Numbered from the stretch's first letter, positions 1 through 12,929 are shown. The stretch: 64,000 nt of DNA from Chinchilla lanigera (GCF_000276665.1 NW_004955446.1:7315835-7379834), one strand, 5' to 3'. Notes: generated by a model from the letters alone, not told the origin. Made by a program: numbers and translations.

Positions 1-50
1 CTGTCTCAAAAAAAACAAAAACAAAAACAACCCCCCAAAACCGCCATGTA
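1..50 (+). repeat. 3' end and A-rich tail of a B1-type SINE cut by the window edge
   Basis: The window opens with the CTGTCTC motif that ends 7SL-derived SINEs, followed by an A-rich tail of the AAAAAC type. The body of the element lies outside the window. Confidence 0.6.
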
Positions 51-149
51 CTTCAAATGACAGCTTTCTCTTTTGTAAGATGAAATAATAATAGTATGCC
101 CTCTAAAAGACCATTTTGAAAATAATATGATTTAATATGGGTCAAGTTC

Positions 150-185
150 TTAGGATAGCACCTCGTATGCAGTAGGCATCCTGTC
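150..185 (+). repeat. MIR-like tail fragment
   Basis: A short stretch resembles the 3' part of MIR (an 'agcacct...gcagtaggcat' pattern). It is very short, so the assignment is weak. Confidence 0.25.
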
Positions 186-273
186 TTATCTATATTCATT
201 ATTATATTATCATCATTTTTATCACCATCCCTCTTAAAATGTGAGGATGTAGAGGCTCAAAGAAGTTATTTTA

Positions 274-490
274 GGGGCTGGGGATTTAGCTCAGCGGCAA
301 AAGCGCCTGCCTGGCAAGTGCAAGGTCGTGAGTTCGGTTCCTGGTACCGGAGAAAAACCAAAAAAAANNNNNNNNNNNNNNNNNNNNNNNNNNNNNNNNN
401 NNNNNNNNNNNNNNNNNNNNNNNNNNNNNNNNNNNNNNNNNNNNNNNNNNNNNNNNNNNNNNNNNNNAAAAAAAAAAAAAAAAAAAAAAA
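274..490 (+). repeat. ID SINE with intact target-site duplication, interrupted by the assembly gap
   Basis: A tRNA-derived ID body starts with GGGGCTGGGGATTTAGCTCA (A box) and carries a GAGTTCGGTTCC-type B box, then an A-rich tail. A 14-base direct repeat (aagaagttatttta) lies at 260-273 and again at 491-504. The gap sits inside the tail. Intact flanking repeats and a clean body mark a relatively young insertion. Confidence 0.93.
368..467. other. Assembly gap of 100 Ns
   Basis: Exactly 100 N lie between A-rich sequence on both sides. The round length suggests a placeholder of unknown true size. It lies within the ID tail, so little unique sequence may be missing. Confidence 0.98.
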
Positions 491-504
491 AAGAAGTTAT
501 TTTA

Positions 505-3500
505 CTTTGTCCATGGCTGGATAGCTAGTTACTCAACAGTGCAGGCAGACAATTCTGCTAGCAGTATTTTCAGGGTGTAATATAGCACACATTCACGTAA
601 GATTTTAAAAGTCTTATTGATTAAATATTTACTAGTTACCAATTGTGTGTGGATAACATGAAGTTTAAGTTGAATAGAGCATATTAAATTGGCAAAAGCA
701 GTTTTACAAATGGATGAGAAGACAAAGAGGGTGATGGTGTCCGTGCAGTGGTGCCCTCTGGCACATGTGTCAGCCTGTGGGCGGTGAGGGTATGGGGGGA
801 GGGGAGGTGGAGGGAGTAGCTGCAACAGAGCCAGGGAGGATTAAGAGGGCATTCATGCAGGCAGGAGGACAGTAATGGCAAAGGAATATTAGTTATCTAC
901 AGGGGCATTCATTAAATACGGAAATGTACGAAAGAAAATGGGACATAGGGTTCTTATTTTCAGAGTTAAAAATACAAAAAGGATAAAACTGAAATAAAAT
1001 TTTTGGTATTAGATTGGAATTGAGGGCTTGGTATGAACTATCTATCTTTTTTAAAAATGGACACAGTATATAACTTTCCCAGAAAGAATATTCCAAGCCA
1101 CATGACTTCAGGGTAAAGTTAATGAAAAAATAATAACAATTCTATTCAACTCTGGAAAGAATACGGAAATACTTCCCAAATCATTCTCTGAGGTCAATAT
1201 TAAGATGACACCAAAAATCAGACAGATATTGAAACAAAGGGAAAACTACAAACCAATATTGTTCATGAATATAGGTGTCAAATTCTAAACCAAAATTCAG
1301 CTTATGAAATCTAACAATATTATAAAAGCACACTACATCATAACCAAGTGGGGTTTATCCCAGAAATGTGGAGTTGGCTTAGCATCAGAAAAGTGATTAA
1401 TGGAATCCACCATGCTAACAAATGAAAAGAGAAAATCTTAATGACATCTTACAAAGATGCAGAAAAGGCCTTTGACAAAATCCAGCTGAGATTCTGCTCC
1501 ACCCATCAAGGAATATAAAGCCCTTCTTGGAACCTCAAGATGCATAATAACATACAAAGAGTTGTAACTCCAGGGAAGAAACCACATGCAAGATTTTTTC
1601 TTTCATGTGACTTTCAACCATTTCAGTCTTGCCAGGGCCAACTATCCTATACTTGGTTCTCAAAGCATTTTATTTTGATTCACTCATCCATTTCTGCTCA
1701 CATATTTATAGCATGTGTAAGAGCCTGGAAAATAGCATGGCAAGAGCCATACGGCCAAACATCATGAAGTGCAAATGTCCCTGGCTCTGGTCTGACGTCA
1801 GTATAATTTTCTTTAAATACCACTTTTATGATGATGAGACTCTTCTGCCTGAGTAACTTCCTCCTTCTACCATGGACACTGGCAACTTTTTAAAAATATT
1901 TTTCTAATTCTTTGATTTTAATGTTTTCTAAGATCATAAAAGAAATCCACAGTGTTAACCCTAGATTTAAAAAAAAAAAAAAGCTGTCAAGAAAATATTT
2001 TGAAACCATAGAAGACATTAGTCAAAAAAAAAAAAAGAAACTCAGTTGTGTCACAGAAACACTTTAGGGGTTCTTCTCCTCATATACCAAGAGAAAGTCA
2101 GGTGGTGAAAAGATGTTTTCGGGTGTTTTCTAAGTGTGTCTTTCTATAAGCATGGAAAACATATTAAATAGATGTGTGTCCTATGAGACGTGAGTCTGTA
2201 AAGAAGGTGGGCACAGGGTCACAAAGCTACTACAGAAAAACAAAATAAAAGGGAAATCTAGCAGAACATTCTCTTTGTTTGGGTACAGGGCATTAGGGAC
2301 TTAGGCTCTCTGCAAAGCAATGAACAGCTGGGAAGTGCATACTTTAAATAAGGTAGTAATATATTTAAGAGTACCTTTTGAAAGTTACAATCCCCGAGGA
2401 AGATAAATCATAAGAATATTTTCACTGCAAAAAAAAGAATTCAAACACACTTCTTATAAGAAAAGTTCAAATAAATTGTGTGGCTAATATGATGAATTCA
2501 CAAAAGTAGTGTTCTGGCCCAGCCTGATCCTGCATAAATAATTCTTTAATTAAAGTGCCTTTTCCTCAACACTTAAAAGAGTTCTTGGATGAGTTGTAAA
2601 GTACTCACATTAACTGCATCAGGCCCATGGTCATCTCATGTAAACAGGAACAAGATATCTGACCCAGAATAGTGCGACAAACATTATCTTGATTCTTCCT
2701 GGGAAGCTTACAACAAAGCCCATAAAAACAGGAAGAAACTGACATCAATTTGCCATGATCTGGCCTTACCCGGCAAATCAGGCCACTCCTTAAAATTCAT
2801 ATGTTGTGCAGAACACACAGCTCCATGAGAAATTATAAATTTTGCCACAGTATATGTCTTCTATGTTCAAAAGGGAAACAAAATAGTCAAATTATCATTT
2901 AAGTAGGCCTCATAAATACAGTTACCTTTTCTCAGGACATGAAGAGAGCTGTAATACAGTAAGAAAAAGGGAGGAGGAAAGAGAGACTATCAATATATGT
3001 CATTTAAACTATTAATTTGTATCTTTCAGGAAAGAGGTTTTCCAAATAGAACAAATTTTAAGTTAAACTAAATCATCCCTGATACTACTTTAAGACAAAG
3101 GAATAAAGTTCAGCATATCTGGGAAATTATACCCCTTTGTAAAAATAATTTTATTTCAAAGTATCAGAAGAAAGCATTTAGTTAGGATATAACATCTGAC
3201 AAACACCACCATGGTCACTGTGAAGTATAGAAAAGAAATATAAGAGATAGTTCCTCCCCTCTAAGGATTTTTCTTTGTGTTACATGCAAAATTCTAGAAA
3301 CAGTAGTAGAGGTCTAAAAATGTATTTTATACTCTTGAGAAAACACTTATATGTATGAATTTTAAGTAAAGGTAAAATTTTGGACACAGTGTTTATATCC
3401 ATGGATGGAAATGGCTATCTGCATGTCCACACAGCACTTGCCATTTTAGAATAACCAAAAGAACTGTTCTTTTCCTCATTAGAGTACTGGCTCACTAAAT

Positions 3501-3749
3501 TTTCATTTAGAAAAGGACAGTTTAATTGATCTCTGTTGTATCTCTAAAGCTATTAACAATGCCCAACAATGCAACAGGCACCAAAGAATATTCATAGCAA
3601 CACGGCTTGTACAGTACATTGCAAACGAAAAAACCCAGAAGTGCAGCAGGATACAATGAATAAATAGGTTGCTGGACATTTGTATAACAGAATACTACAT
3701 AGCAACCAAAATGTACAGACTGCTTCTACATTCAATATAGATATGAAAT
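505..3749. other. AT-rich intergenic stretch, no gene seen
   Basis: All frames are broken by frequent stops and the short ORFs here have no recognisable domains. It contains one old L1 fragment (1135-1495) and A-tracts near 1970 and 2025. A palindromic CRE-like octamer (tgacgtca) lies at 1793-1800. Nothing else is identified. Confidence 0.6.
1135..1495 (+). repeat. Old L1 ORF2 reverse-transcriptase fragment
   Basis: Frame-broken plus-strand reading resembles L1 ORF2 just upstream of the RT core, ending in a peptide like KDAEKAFDKIQ near 1455-1485. That peptide is a conserved L1 landmark. Both ends are lost and stops and frameshifts are frequent, so it is a dead fragment. Confidence 0.8.
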
Positions 3750-3885
3750 GGCCGGGCGTGGCAGTGCACACCTATAATCCGAGCGCTTGGGAGGCGGAGG
3801 CAGGAAGATTTCTGAGTTTGAGGACAGCCTGACCTACATAGTGAGTTCAAGGGCAGCCTGAACTGCATAGTGAGACATAAAATAG
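3750..3885 (+). repeat. B1-type SINE with internal duplication
   Basis: It begins GGCCGGGCGTGGCAGTGCACACC (shown in part: 7SL-type A box), followed by the GAGTTTGAGGACAGCC B-box region. The 'cctgacctacatagtgagttcaag' region is then repeated as 'cctgaactgcatagtgaga', the rodent B1 internal duplication. It lacks a long poly-A tail. Confidence 0.9.
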
Positions 3886-4104
3886 GGATTCCATTTAGCT
3901 AAAGGCCCAAGACACAGAACAGTAAACCATACAGATGTACGGTATATGTTACATACACATGCACACTCAAGTGGCAAAACAGTAATGAAAAGCAAAAAAA
4001 AAGAGATTACTTTGAAAAATTAGTCTATTCAGGGAACAGGGGACATGCATGGAGTGATGACGTGACTGGGAAGAGATCCACAAGACTTCTGACACGCTAG
4101 TCAA

Positions 4105-4168
4105 ACTTCTCACTCCTCTCCTTTCCCTTCTCTTTTTCTTCCTCCTCTATCTTCTCTTCCTCTTCTTA
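4105..4168. repeat. Pyrimidine-rich (CTT/CCT) low-complexity tract
   Basis: About 60 bases are almost entirely C and T on the plus strand. This is simple low-complexity sequence with no coding potential. Confidence 0.75.
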
Positions 4169-4288
4169 GCATGAGTGGCAGTTACAAGGGATGTTTACTC
4201 TTACAACCATTTGTAGACCGTACTATCACATTATCACTTTCTTGTATGTTATACTTCACAGCAAAACATCTTTAAAAACTTTAAGGTT

Positions 4289-4378
4289 GGGGCTGGGGAT
4301 TTAGCTCAGCAGCACAGCACCTGCCTGGCAAGCAAGAGGTCGTGAGTTTGATTCCTGGTCCCAGAAAAAAAAAAAAAC
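4289..4378 (+). repeat. ID SINE with target-site duplication
   Basis: The ID body starts at GGGGCTGGGGATTTAGCTCA and ends in an A tail. Flanking direct repeats are aaactttaaggtt (4276-4288) and aaacttttaggtt (4379-4391), with one mismatch. Confidence 0.92.
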
Positions 4379-4391
4379 AAACTTTTAGGTT

Positions 4392-5998
4392 ACTATACTA
4401 AATATTTCATGTGTATACACATGTGTATAACATATGCACATCATATATTTATAGGATGCACATGTACAAAATCAAATTGGTTTCCAAGAGAAATAAAGAA
4501 TGGTGAATCTGTATTAGATTTCTCTTGTTCTCCTCCTTGAGCATATATTAGTTGCTCAAATGTACTTAAAAGTTAGAGACAAAGGGTTACTAGTGCATCG
4601 AAAGGACTATTCTGTGTCTTGCACATTGTGTGAGTCACAAAGATGTGGCATTTTGGCTGATGGTGGAGCTACATATATGTACTATTCTCTTTTTTGTCTA
4701 TTGCTATAATTCGCTGATATAATAATGCAGAAGCAGTACTTGAGACAAACTTGTATCTTTTGTCCTTACAGTTGCCACATACAAGCAGTTTTGATCTTAT
4801 ACTTAGTGGCCTGCCCCTAAGTTTCCTGATTCCATAATATTGTTGATTCTAATTTTATAAAGCCTGGTTCTTTGAGCAAACAAAATAACCTGAACTAACC
4901 CAGCCATGCCCACTTACAACTTTACCTGAGTTAAGCCTGAATGAAGGTATTTTTGATTCATGTTCCTGAATTAACTGGGTACTAGATTATCATGCCACCA
5001 AATTACCTTCCTTCTATCTGTCATAGATGAAACTTATAACAATATCTAATTACTGGCAATACAATATCCTTAAAGCCTCTTTTGGCAATGATCCCAATCA
5101 ATATAAATCTTGATTAACAGGCCAACAATATTAAACTCTGACATATTACACCAGAAACTGAGTTTACCAACTATCTACCTCTTGCTAAAGGAGCAAAGAT
5201 AATCTGCACAGCAACTTTATTCTCCCCTCTGTGGTCACTGTTATTCTACAGCTTGTGGGCAGTTCACAACTGACCTAACATTTAAAAATATTTGTATCTG
5301 ATCTATGCTCTTAGAAAATTACATTTTATTTTTCAAAATTCATACTACTAAATAATGCTCTGATGCAAACGATGTACAGGTAAATATGGTTTACTCTTGA
5401 TTATCCAAAAGTCTTACTGACAGTGCAGCTTACTTCAAGCACACCTTGATCAAAGCTGGAAAAATAACCAACAATACTACTTAAGTGAGATGTGGTCAGC
5501 ACTCAGTCTACTTAACCTAACACCCAGAACCAAAGCCTTAGAAGCAAAGTAATTATTTTCTTTTCTTATTCTTGCACAGATAAACACTGAATAAAAATGG
5601 GCATCTGTTTTTAGGCCAGTGCTTTATTTAAGCCTCAGTTATACTTCTTCATGCATTATGTTTTAGTTAGATGAACAAGAATGAATTCTACAAGGGGGTA
5701 AGATAAAGACAGATAGAGAAAGTGGTATCATAAAGTTACACTATTCTACCTCAGTGATATCTCCATATTGGCCCATTAGTTGGCTCATAGATACTACATG
5801 TTAGAATATATTTCCTCAGAGAGAACTGGATACTGTAAGAATGTGCTATGGCAATAAATACAAACCATAATTGATAACTTGTTCCTCAACACCACTGTCA
5901 TTAGTTGAAGTGTCACTGAATTAGTTTCCAAAAAATGTCTTGTGTCCAAAAATAAATTCCAAGACTCATTTCAAACTCAAATTATGTTGGGAATAATT
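4392..5998. other. Intergenic DNA, no gene or clear repeat
   Basis: AT-rich single-copy-looking sequence. No long ORF, splice-bounded conserved reading or recognisable repeat was found. Confidence 0.5.
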
Positions 5999-6008
5999 AC
6001 TATTTGGC

Positions 6009-6095
6009 AGAGCGGGGCTATAGCTCAGTGGCATAGCACCTGCCTGGCAAGTGTGAGGTCCTGAGTTCGATTCCTGGTACCCCTCCAAACAAACT
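6009..6095 (+). repeat. Diverged ID SINE
   Basis: A tRNA-like body with A box (tagctcagtggca) and B box (gagttcgattcc) ends in a short CCAAAC tail instead of poly-A. The direct repeat actatttggc flanks it (5999-6008 and 6096-6105). Confidence 0.88.
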
Positions 6096-6449
6096 ACTAT
6101 TTGGCTTATATATCTTATGGCTGTCCTCACTTATAATGAAAGTAAAAACTGCAATCAAATATGTTAACTTTTTCTGTGGAGCAGAAACAATGTACTCCAA
6201 AACAAAAACGTAAACTTCCCATATTTAAAAAAAGTGTTTTCAACAAAAGTGGGAAAAAAAATAATACCATCTTATAACTGTAACCAGCAATCCCAGGCTC
6301 TCCTAGGTCTGGTGTGCTTGCAACACACCACAGCTGTTGTTAGTCTCCTCGATAATGATTTATACAAAATGGTCATATAAAAAAAGGGATTTTAGTTAGT
6401 AACTACAACATCTCAAAAAAGAACTTGAGAAGCAAAAAGGATCAAGATA

Positions 6450-6477
6450 TGATATATATATATATATATATATATAA
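6450..6477. repeat. (TA)n microsatellite
   Basis: Uninterrupted alternating TA of about 13 units. Confidence 0.95.
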
Positions 6478-6634
6478 TGTGTTCCCCACAATGAATGTAT
6501 TTAATGTATATCACAGACATACACTAATTAAAGATAGACTTTTAGCAGATAGATGTGGATTATTTGTTTCTATCCTGCTATTCTTTGAATACAGTTTGTG
6601 TCCACCTAAAGGAGCCTTGGTCCCCAGGGCAGAG

Positions 6635-6955
6635 CTAGGAGAAGATGGTAGGCACTTCAAGAGGGTGGGGCATAGGGGCAGGTCACAGAGGGTAGCTCTC
6701 AGAACCCTTGAGTTCTGTGTGGCTGTTATAAAAAGGAGCAAGCAGGGCCTTTCCCATTTTCTCTGCTCCTGGCTCAAGATGGAATGTTGGCTCCCTCAGC
6801 ACTCTCACCCTGTGACGTGATACAGCCAGGGGCAGCTGTGGCACAGACCATTTGGACATTCAGTCTCCAAAACTATGAGCTAAATAAGCCTTTTTTAATC
6901 ATACTGTATCAGGTAATTCATTATAGTGAGGAAAAGCTAAAACAATTCCCCAGCT
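6635..6955 (+). repeat. Partial MaLR-type LTR
   Basis: The 3' half reads like rodent MaLR LTRs elsewhere in this window: 'aactatgagctaaataagcc', a T-rich stretch, then 'tatcaggtaattcattatagtgagg'. The 5' part is poorly preserved and its start is a guess. Subfamily not assigned. Confidence 0.6.
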
Positions 6956-6989
6956 CCCAGCTATGACTTACAGTATCTGAGTAAAATCA

Positions 6990-7110
6990 GCCCAATCATG
7001 CACAGATTCAAAAATGCAACCATGCATTTTTCCAACCAAACCTTCTCCCTGAAGGCTTTCCCTGACAAATACTATGATGAATTCAGTTTCAGCTGTGTGT
7101 TCTTTTTCCA
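6990..7110 (+). repeat. L2-like fragment
   Basis: The stretch around 'ctgaaggctttccctgacaaa' resembles the conserved 3' region of L2 LINEs. It is old and short, recognised by pattern only. Confidence 0.4.
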
Positions 7111-10089
7111 CTCCTCAGTGATAGTGACCAGAGAGAAAGAACCAAAGCACGAAACTAATCCAGATATTGTACATATCGGTATCAATGATTTTAACTGAAC
7201 ACTAGGCAGAAATTAAGTATAAGTGGCTTCTAAGTCAAATATGGTTCAAAATTAGTGAAATCCTTATAAGCAACTTAGTTATTAATTCATTAAAGTCAAG
7301 ATCACAATTCAGATAATTAAAACCATACAGCAGCTTCAACTGTAATTTTATTTCCTTTATCTCTCTCAAGATACATATCATAGAAATATTACTTTATTGG
7401 GCTACATTATTAATTTTAAAATTTTATGGTTATTTGCATACTTGAGTGCTGATAAAGTTCCGTAAACTATGTAAATTCACCCCCTATGAGTAAACAATTG
7501 TTGCTATATTTAAAATCATACTTCCATATCTGGACAGCCAATGGTTGCTTACATTAAAAAGTAATATACTATGTATACAGAGAAAATAAAATCTTAAATA
7601 CTTATCTTTCATCAAATAGTGTTTAAGGAAGGCAAATGGGTAATTATGCCACCCATTAACTCCCCTGCATTAGATATTTTAAAGCTGTACTTGACTAACC
7701 CAAAAAGGGAATTCTGCAGCAATTGCTGAAGCATGAGGAAAAAAAAAAAAAGTCATTCTGCTAGTTCACAGCTTCCCAAAAACTGTGTAAGAAGCTCTTG
7801 GTGTCTAAAAGTGGACTAGAGAAGTCTTAGGTATTAAACTTTTTGCTATCAAAAAAGTGTAAAAAAATAAAATTTTGCAGCTATCTCTTTTATATCCATC
7901 TCTGGTCTATGAGGTGTTAATTGTTGCCTTTCAGCAATGGAATTCCTTCTCATTCATCGGCCCTGCTTAGGCTTATACTCTGAGAGGGCTCTGCTAGTCA
8001 GGCAAAGGAAGATGACAGAAGCTGGACAGCTGGGAACATCCCACCAAGGACAGGGCTGGGTAGTGAGAACAAGCCTCAGGTGTGCTCTCGCAATTGGGAA
8101 GCAACAGCCTTGTCCAAATCAGTAGTTTACAAGCATGTCTACATGCTGGGATCACCTGGGAGTTAAGACACTCCTGATACCTATTATCCAGCCTCAGAAA
8201 TGGTGATTGAATCTGTCGGGTGTATGGCCTGGGATTTGGAATTTTAGAGGCCCAGTGATTATAATGTCTGGAACAACAAGGCTTATACTGTTTCTACTTT
8301 TTACAAATTTGGTTCATATCAAGTTTAGCATGCTTCCTATATCAATTACATGCCATTCTGGGAAATCTAAGGAAGGATTGCTTGTTCTGCAATATTCCCA
8401 TAAGTGTAAATCCATGGAGGTAAACCAAGATCCAAAAGCAAAACTACAATGTAACTGAATTATTTATCACCATCAAAAGAATAAAAGCAGAAATAGGCTG
8501 AATTTCACAGTTTCTTCATGGCAAGAATCACTAATGTGTGGATCTTTATTTCCAAGGCCATGATATCCTAAACCAGATTGAAGAGTTAGAGAACACTGAC
8601 TACAATCTAGGTTTAAGTAACCTTCTGGGTTTGTAATCCAGCTTTCTACCTCATCAGATGGGGCAAGGCAGTGGCTGGAAGGAGGAATAAAGAGTTGGGT
8701 GCTATACATGAATAAACCTGTGGAGATGCTGTGTTCATTTATGTCCTTGTTGTCAGTAATGAACATGACTTACAGGCAGCCAAGCTGAATTACAGGTTTG
8801 ATTTACTTAAGAGATACAAGTAATGCGAACATCAGCATCTTTTTTTTTTTCACACTTGCCTCAATGCTTCATGTTGAGACCTTGTAATCCTTCTTTTCAC
8901 AGTAAGATCTAGTTGTCCCCTTTTGCCACCTCCTCCTCTTGTGGGAGATAGAAATTTTTCAGGTTCAGATTAAAGGAGAGGGAAAAGTTTTAAAAACCCA
9001 AAAGTGTTATTTTCTCAAAAGCAAATAATGGGAATGCTAGATGTCTTTGCCCTTTAAAAAAGAAAAGCCCCACCCACAACAGGTGAGCAGAATGAAACCA
9101 CAAAGCATACATTTCCACGTCAGGGATGCACAATTATTAACATGCAACTTTAACACATGGGGTTAACACATCTTAAACGGACTTTTGTACTGTCCTGAAT
9201 GTGCTGTTCGTTTAAAATTAAAATGACCAGATTGTGATGAAGACAGGTGGATGTCATCACTTTCCCACCTCATGAGACAATGTAATCTGATGTTAGTTCA
9301 AAATTCTACCAATTGTTAGACTAAGTGGGGCAAAGGCGCCTATAGGAGAGTGTGGTGTGAATGAACTGTATGCAGCCAGTGGACAAAAACCGTGAAAAGC
9401 ATCATCTGTGCTTCAACTTTAAAGGTTTCTTTGATTTTGTAAAACTGTGTTTGCTCAAAAAGTCAGTATTGCTCTCAAGATCTTCTTGCCCTACTGAAAG
9501 CCAACTATGCATCATCAAAATACATGAAGACAGATCAGAAGCTATATTTCTAATTATTTCCAAATACTACATAAAAGCATCTGCAAAGATGTGCTCTTTT
9601 GGCAAGTGACATGGCAATTTGGTTTCCATTTGAAGTGCCAACAACTAGTTGTTTATTCTGAGGCTATAAACTTGAGTTGGAAACAACAGTGTTGTTTCTG
9701 TCTTCGGCTTCCCTCCTATTTGCTGCCAGTTACAGGCTTCTAAGTATGTAATTGCCAAGCCAGAGGCTGTGAGTCAGCACCAGCTCCTTCGAGTTCTGTC
9801 TTTGTGAATCCTGAACAGCACATCAATCTCCTCATTGACTCTTCACCCTCTGCCACCACTTTAAGTTGTGTCCTCATCTGCTATGCCTACACTGCTACAA
9901 TCATTGTGTAGTAGGTCTCTGTATCCCTAATTTTGTGTTCTGTTAACACTCTCCCTACCCTGCTGGAGGTTTTCCCTGCCCTATTGCTCAAGTAAGAATA
10001 TCTGACCTCCTTGGTTGTTCTCTTAACAACTGTGTGCCTGAAGTCTTGTTATTCCTTGACTTGGAATGCTTGTTTCATGTTATTTTTTT
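7111..10089. other. Intergenic DNA with one clear DNA-transposon fossil
   Basis: No gene is recognised. Apart from the MER5A-like copy at 8119-8268 and a possible L2-like patch near 9815-9930, the stretch holds only A-tracts and short stop-bounded ORFs without domains. Confidence 0.5.
8119..8268 (+). repeat. MER5A-type hAT non-autonomous DNA transposon
   Basis: The copy starts at 'cagtagtttacaagcatg', continues with 'gctgggatcacctgggag' and later carries a 'ggcctgggatttggaattttag' pattern. The order matches MER5A as I know it. The 3' terminus is eroded. Confidence 0.8.
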
Positions 10090-10252
10090 TCTCCCCAGTA
10101 CTTGGGATTGAAACCAGGGTCTCACTCATGCTAGCCAAGTGCTGTAGTGCTAAGCTACATCCTCATCCCTTTAAAAATTTTTAAGACAAATTACATTGCC
10201 TTAGGATGGACTTAGCCTCCCAAGTAGCTGGGATTACAGGTATAGTGGCTGA
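10090..10252 (-). repeat. B4-like composite SINE (ID part plus B1 part)
   Basis: Reverse-complement ID-type sequence (10,090-10,170, with 'ctcactcatgctagccaagtgct') is followed directly by reverse-complement 7SL-type sequence (cccaagtagctgggattacagg, 10,215-10,240). An ID-B1 fusion is the B4 design. Both parts are strongly diverged. Confidence 0.65.
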
Positions 10253-10435
10253 CTAGCTTTTATGTTTAGTTTAAACTTGGCCTTGTATTGATTTTCTTAG
10301 GTTGCCTTGAGGAAAGAGTTCCTCTTTTGTGCTCCTATCACCTCGTAATTATAGTGGAGCATTTGGCATTTTTTTTTTTTTAAAGTTGGTCTTCTCTCCT
10401 TATGAGTGAAAGCCTAGCTCCATATCCTGTTCAGT

Positions 10436-10485
10436 GTTACTACCCATAGGCAGCACTTAGAAAGTGCTTAATATGTTGATCCTGT
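10436..10485 (+). repeat. MIR-like 3' tail
   Basis: A 'gcagcacttagaaagtgctta' pattern resembles the end of MIR. Short and old. Confidence 0.35.
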
Positions 10486-10494
10486 GCTAAATCT

Positions 10495-10582
10495 GTGATT
10501 CTTCATCTATAGTATCCACTGGAATTACCTGCAGAACTTTAAAAATATTGAGGTGCAGACACCATGCTAGACCAACTCAGTT
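10495..10582 (+). repeat. MER5A-type DNA transposon fragment
   Basis: The pattern 'tccactggaattacctgcag', then 'aactttaaaaatattgaggtg', follows the 5' half of MER5A. The 3' half is missing. Confidence 0.7.
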
Positions 10583-12929
10583 CACTCATGTGGTTAGTGG
10601 CAGAATTCAGTTTCTCACTGTCTATTAGCCGAAAGCCTTTCTCAAATACCTTCTTTCACGAGAGCCGCTCATAGTTTGGCCACTGGCTTGTAAAAAAGTG
10701 AGCATTTCATAGGATGAAAGGCAAACAAGGCTGAGTGTGATTGAAGCCAGTTTTTCCATAATTTAATCTTGGAAAAGAGATCCCATCACTTTTATCATAT
10801 TCCCTTCATCAAAAGCACATTATTAGGACCAGTCCACACTTGCAGTGAGGACAATACAAAGGCACAAACAGCAGGGAGAAGGTATCTTTAGGAACCATCA
10901 TGGAAGCAGCCTATCATGGACATTTAATGATCCTAGGCTGAAAAACTACTGGACTGTCTTAACATTAGGGAAAGGCACATCGGTGTTTTCCTTATAAATC
11001 TGATGCAATAAGCTCTGATAGAGATGAACTGAAAGTGTACTGACAGATGTTCTTACTGATAATAAATTAATGTTCATTATCTAACTACAGATGCATTGAT
11101 TTAAGGCTGTTTAGACAACATAGTATCAAGACAGGTCAGTTTTTAGCCTTTACATGGCCTTATGAATTAGGTCAGTATGCTTTTCAAAGATTAAAAGTGA
11201 TCCTCCTTCATTTCTCTAACGTTTTCTTGTAAATAGAAAATAGGCCAAACACTTTGACTCAATGCAAAATTTCATAGTAAAGAGCACCTAACAGAAAATC
11301 TAAAGGTAAAATATCCAGTTAAATAAGGAGGTTAACATACTGTTATTAAGCTGACAAAAGTAATCAATTATGAATTTGCTTCATTAAAAAAGGCCAGTGT
11401 ATTGGACAATACTGAATATTGACATTAACAACCATAATTTAATCCTTCCGCAAATCCTATCAATACAAAAGGATTAATTCATCTTTGGATTGCTTACCAT
11501 TTATTACTAGGATGGCAAGTTAAAACTGCTTTATATTTAGCAAAACTACACAAAGTATTAAAAAGGAAAAGAAACCTTAATAAAGGGACAAATGACTTTA
11601 ACTCCGGAAGGCTGATATTGACAGCACATTACATAAAATCCCAAGTTCTGAACTTCCATTCCAACTACAAAATGTCAGCTAAAAATCAATTCATTTTTGG
11701 TGCAGAGAAACAGTTCCAGTCTTCCAGATTCAGAGTATTGCCTCTGACTACCCTTTTCCTTGGATCATTCCGTAAATATTTGTTCAAAAGTATTTGTAGT
11801 TTGTAAAACAAGATAGGACTTTTAGAAGAATGTATTCATAACATAAGGTTATAAGAACATGTAACTGAGGCTTGTGTTTTAGGTACTTTATGCAAAGGTA
11901 GAAATGACTTATAAACAATTTATTATACTTTGTTTTTAAAAAGATTAAACAGCACCCTTGGGGGGAAATTTGTCCTTACTTTCAGCTGCAGTGGCAGTCC
12001 TTAATGACATGATTATAATCACTAAGACCTGAAAGATAAAGTTATGATCGACTACTATTACCCAACATAAACAATTCTACATCAGACATTGTTAGTCACA
12101 GTAGACATGAGACTGCTGAATTCTGTGACCCTTATCAAGCCCTTGAGTATGGCTTAGCCATGGTTACTCAGGGGTTAAGTATGAATTTATTAACCTTAAC
12201 AGATGGCATTTCAGCTGCTAAAGTGAAAGACAACCAGAAACAGATGAGTCACCTAAAAACTTTAAAGTTTTCTTTTTACAGTACAATGAGTTGGCATTCT
12301 AAAATTACTGTGTATTTTAGCCTTAAGCAAATGAATAAATATATTGAAGTTTTAAGGGCAGCCAGGTTTTTCTTTTGAGTTACAAATATGGCAAAGGGGA
12401 AGACTAGAAAGTTACATTAAAGCAGAATTGAAGTAACAGTACACACTTTAGTTCTTAATAGATCGAAGTGTAGGTATTTGTGTAGTATCTTCTGCTGAGA
12501 AGGATTACAAGACAATGATACACTAGTAGCAATGAGCAACCTTGGCAGGCAGGTCTTGGTTTCTGAACACCATTCTTCACGGAAAGGAAAAAGGGCTCCT
12601 TGGAGAAATGATTGATTCTAGGGCTGCGGCTGAGAAACCATAAGATGAACTGTAATTCCTTGTGTGAAAAACTTAAGATGGGGCTCAAAGAATGATGAGG
12701 ACACAAGGAAGCAGACATCCTGGGGTTCCCACTGTTGAAATCTAGGACAATTAGAATATCAAAACGAACAACCATAACAAACTGTAATCTGTTGTCTAAG
12801 AATACATGAGTACCTTCTGTGTATATGTAAAAATGAATGGGAAGGGAAAGCATTAACTTTCTTTAGTATGTCAACTAATAAATATTGCTGGAATAATGGA
12901 GTTAGAAAATCACTCATTCAGGGACTGTG
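10583..12929. other. Intergenic DNA, nothing identified
   Basis: AT-rich sequence without recognisable exons. The segment near 12,480-12,850 is less AT-rich and looked faintly like an old dispersed repeat, but I could not name a family. Confidence 0.45.

Noticed and set aside
274..350. tRNA-like folding at ID copies, possible tRNA genes
   Set aside because: The sequence is ID SINE with A/B boxes, A tail and target-site duplication, not a full cloverleaf tRNA gene. The same holds for the other copies.
8473..8766. 97-codon minus-strand ORF
   Set aside because: It has no domain, no splice or promoter context, and is flanked by old repeats. Consistent with chance.
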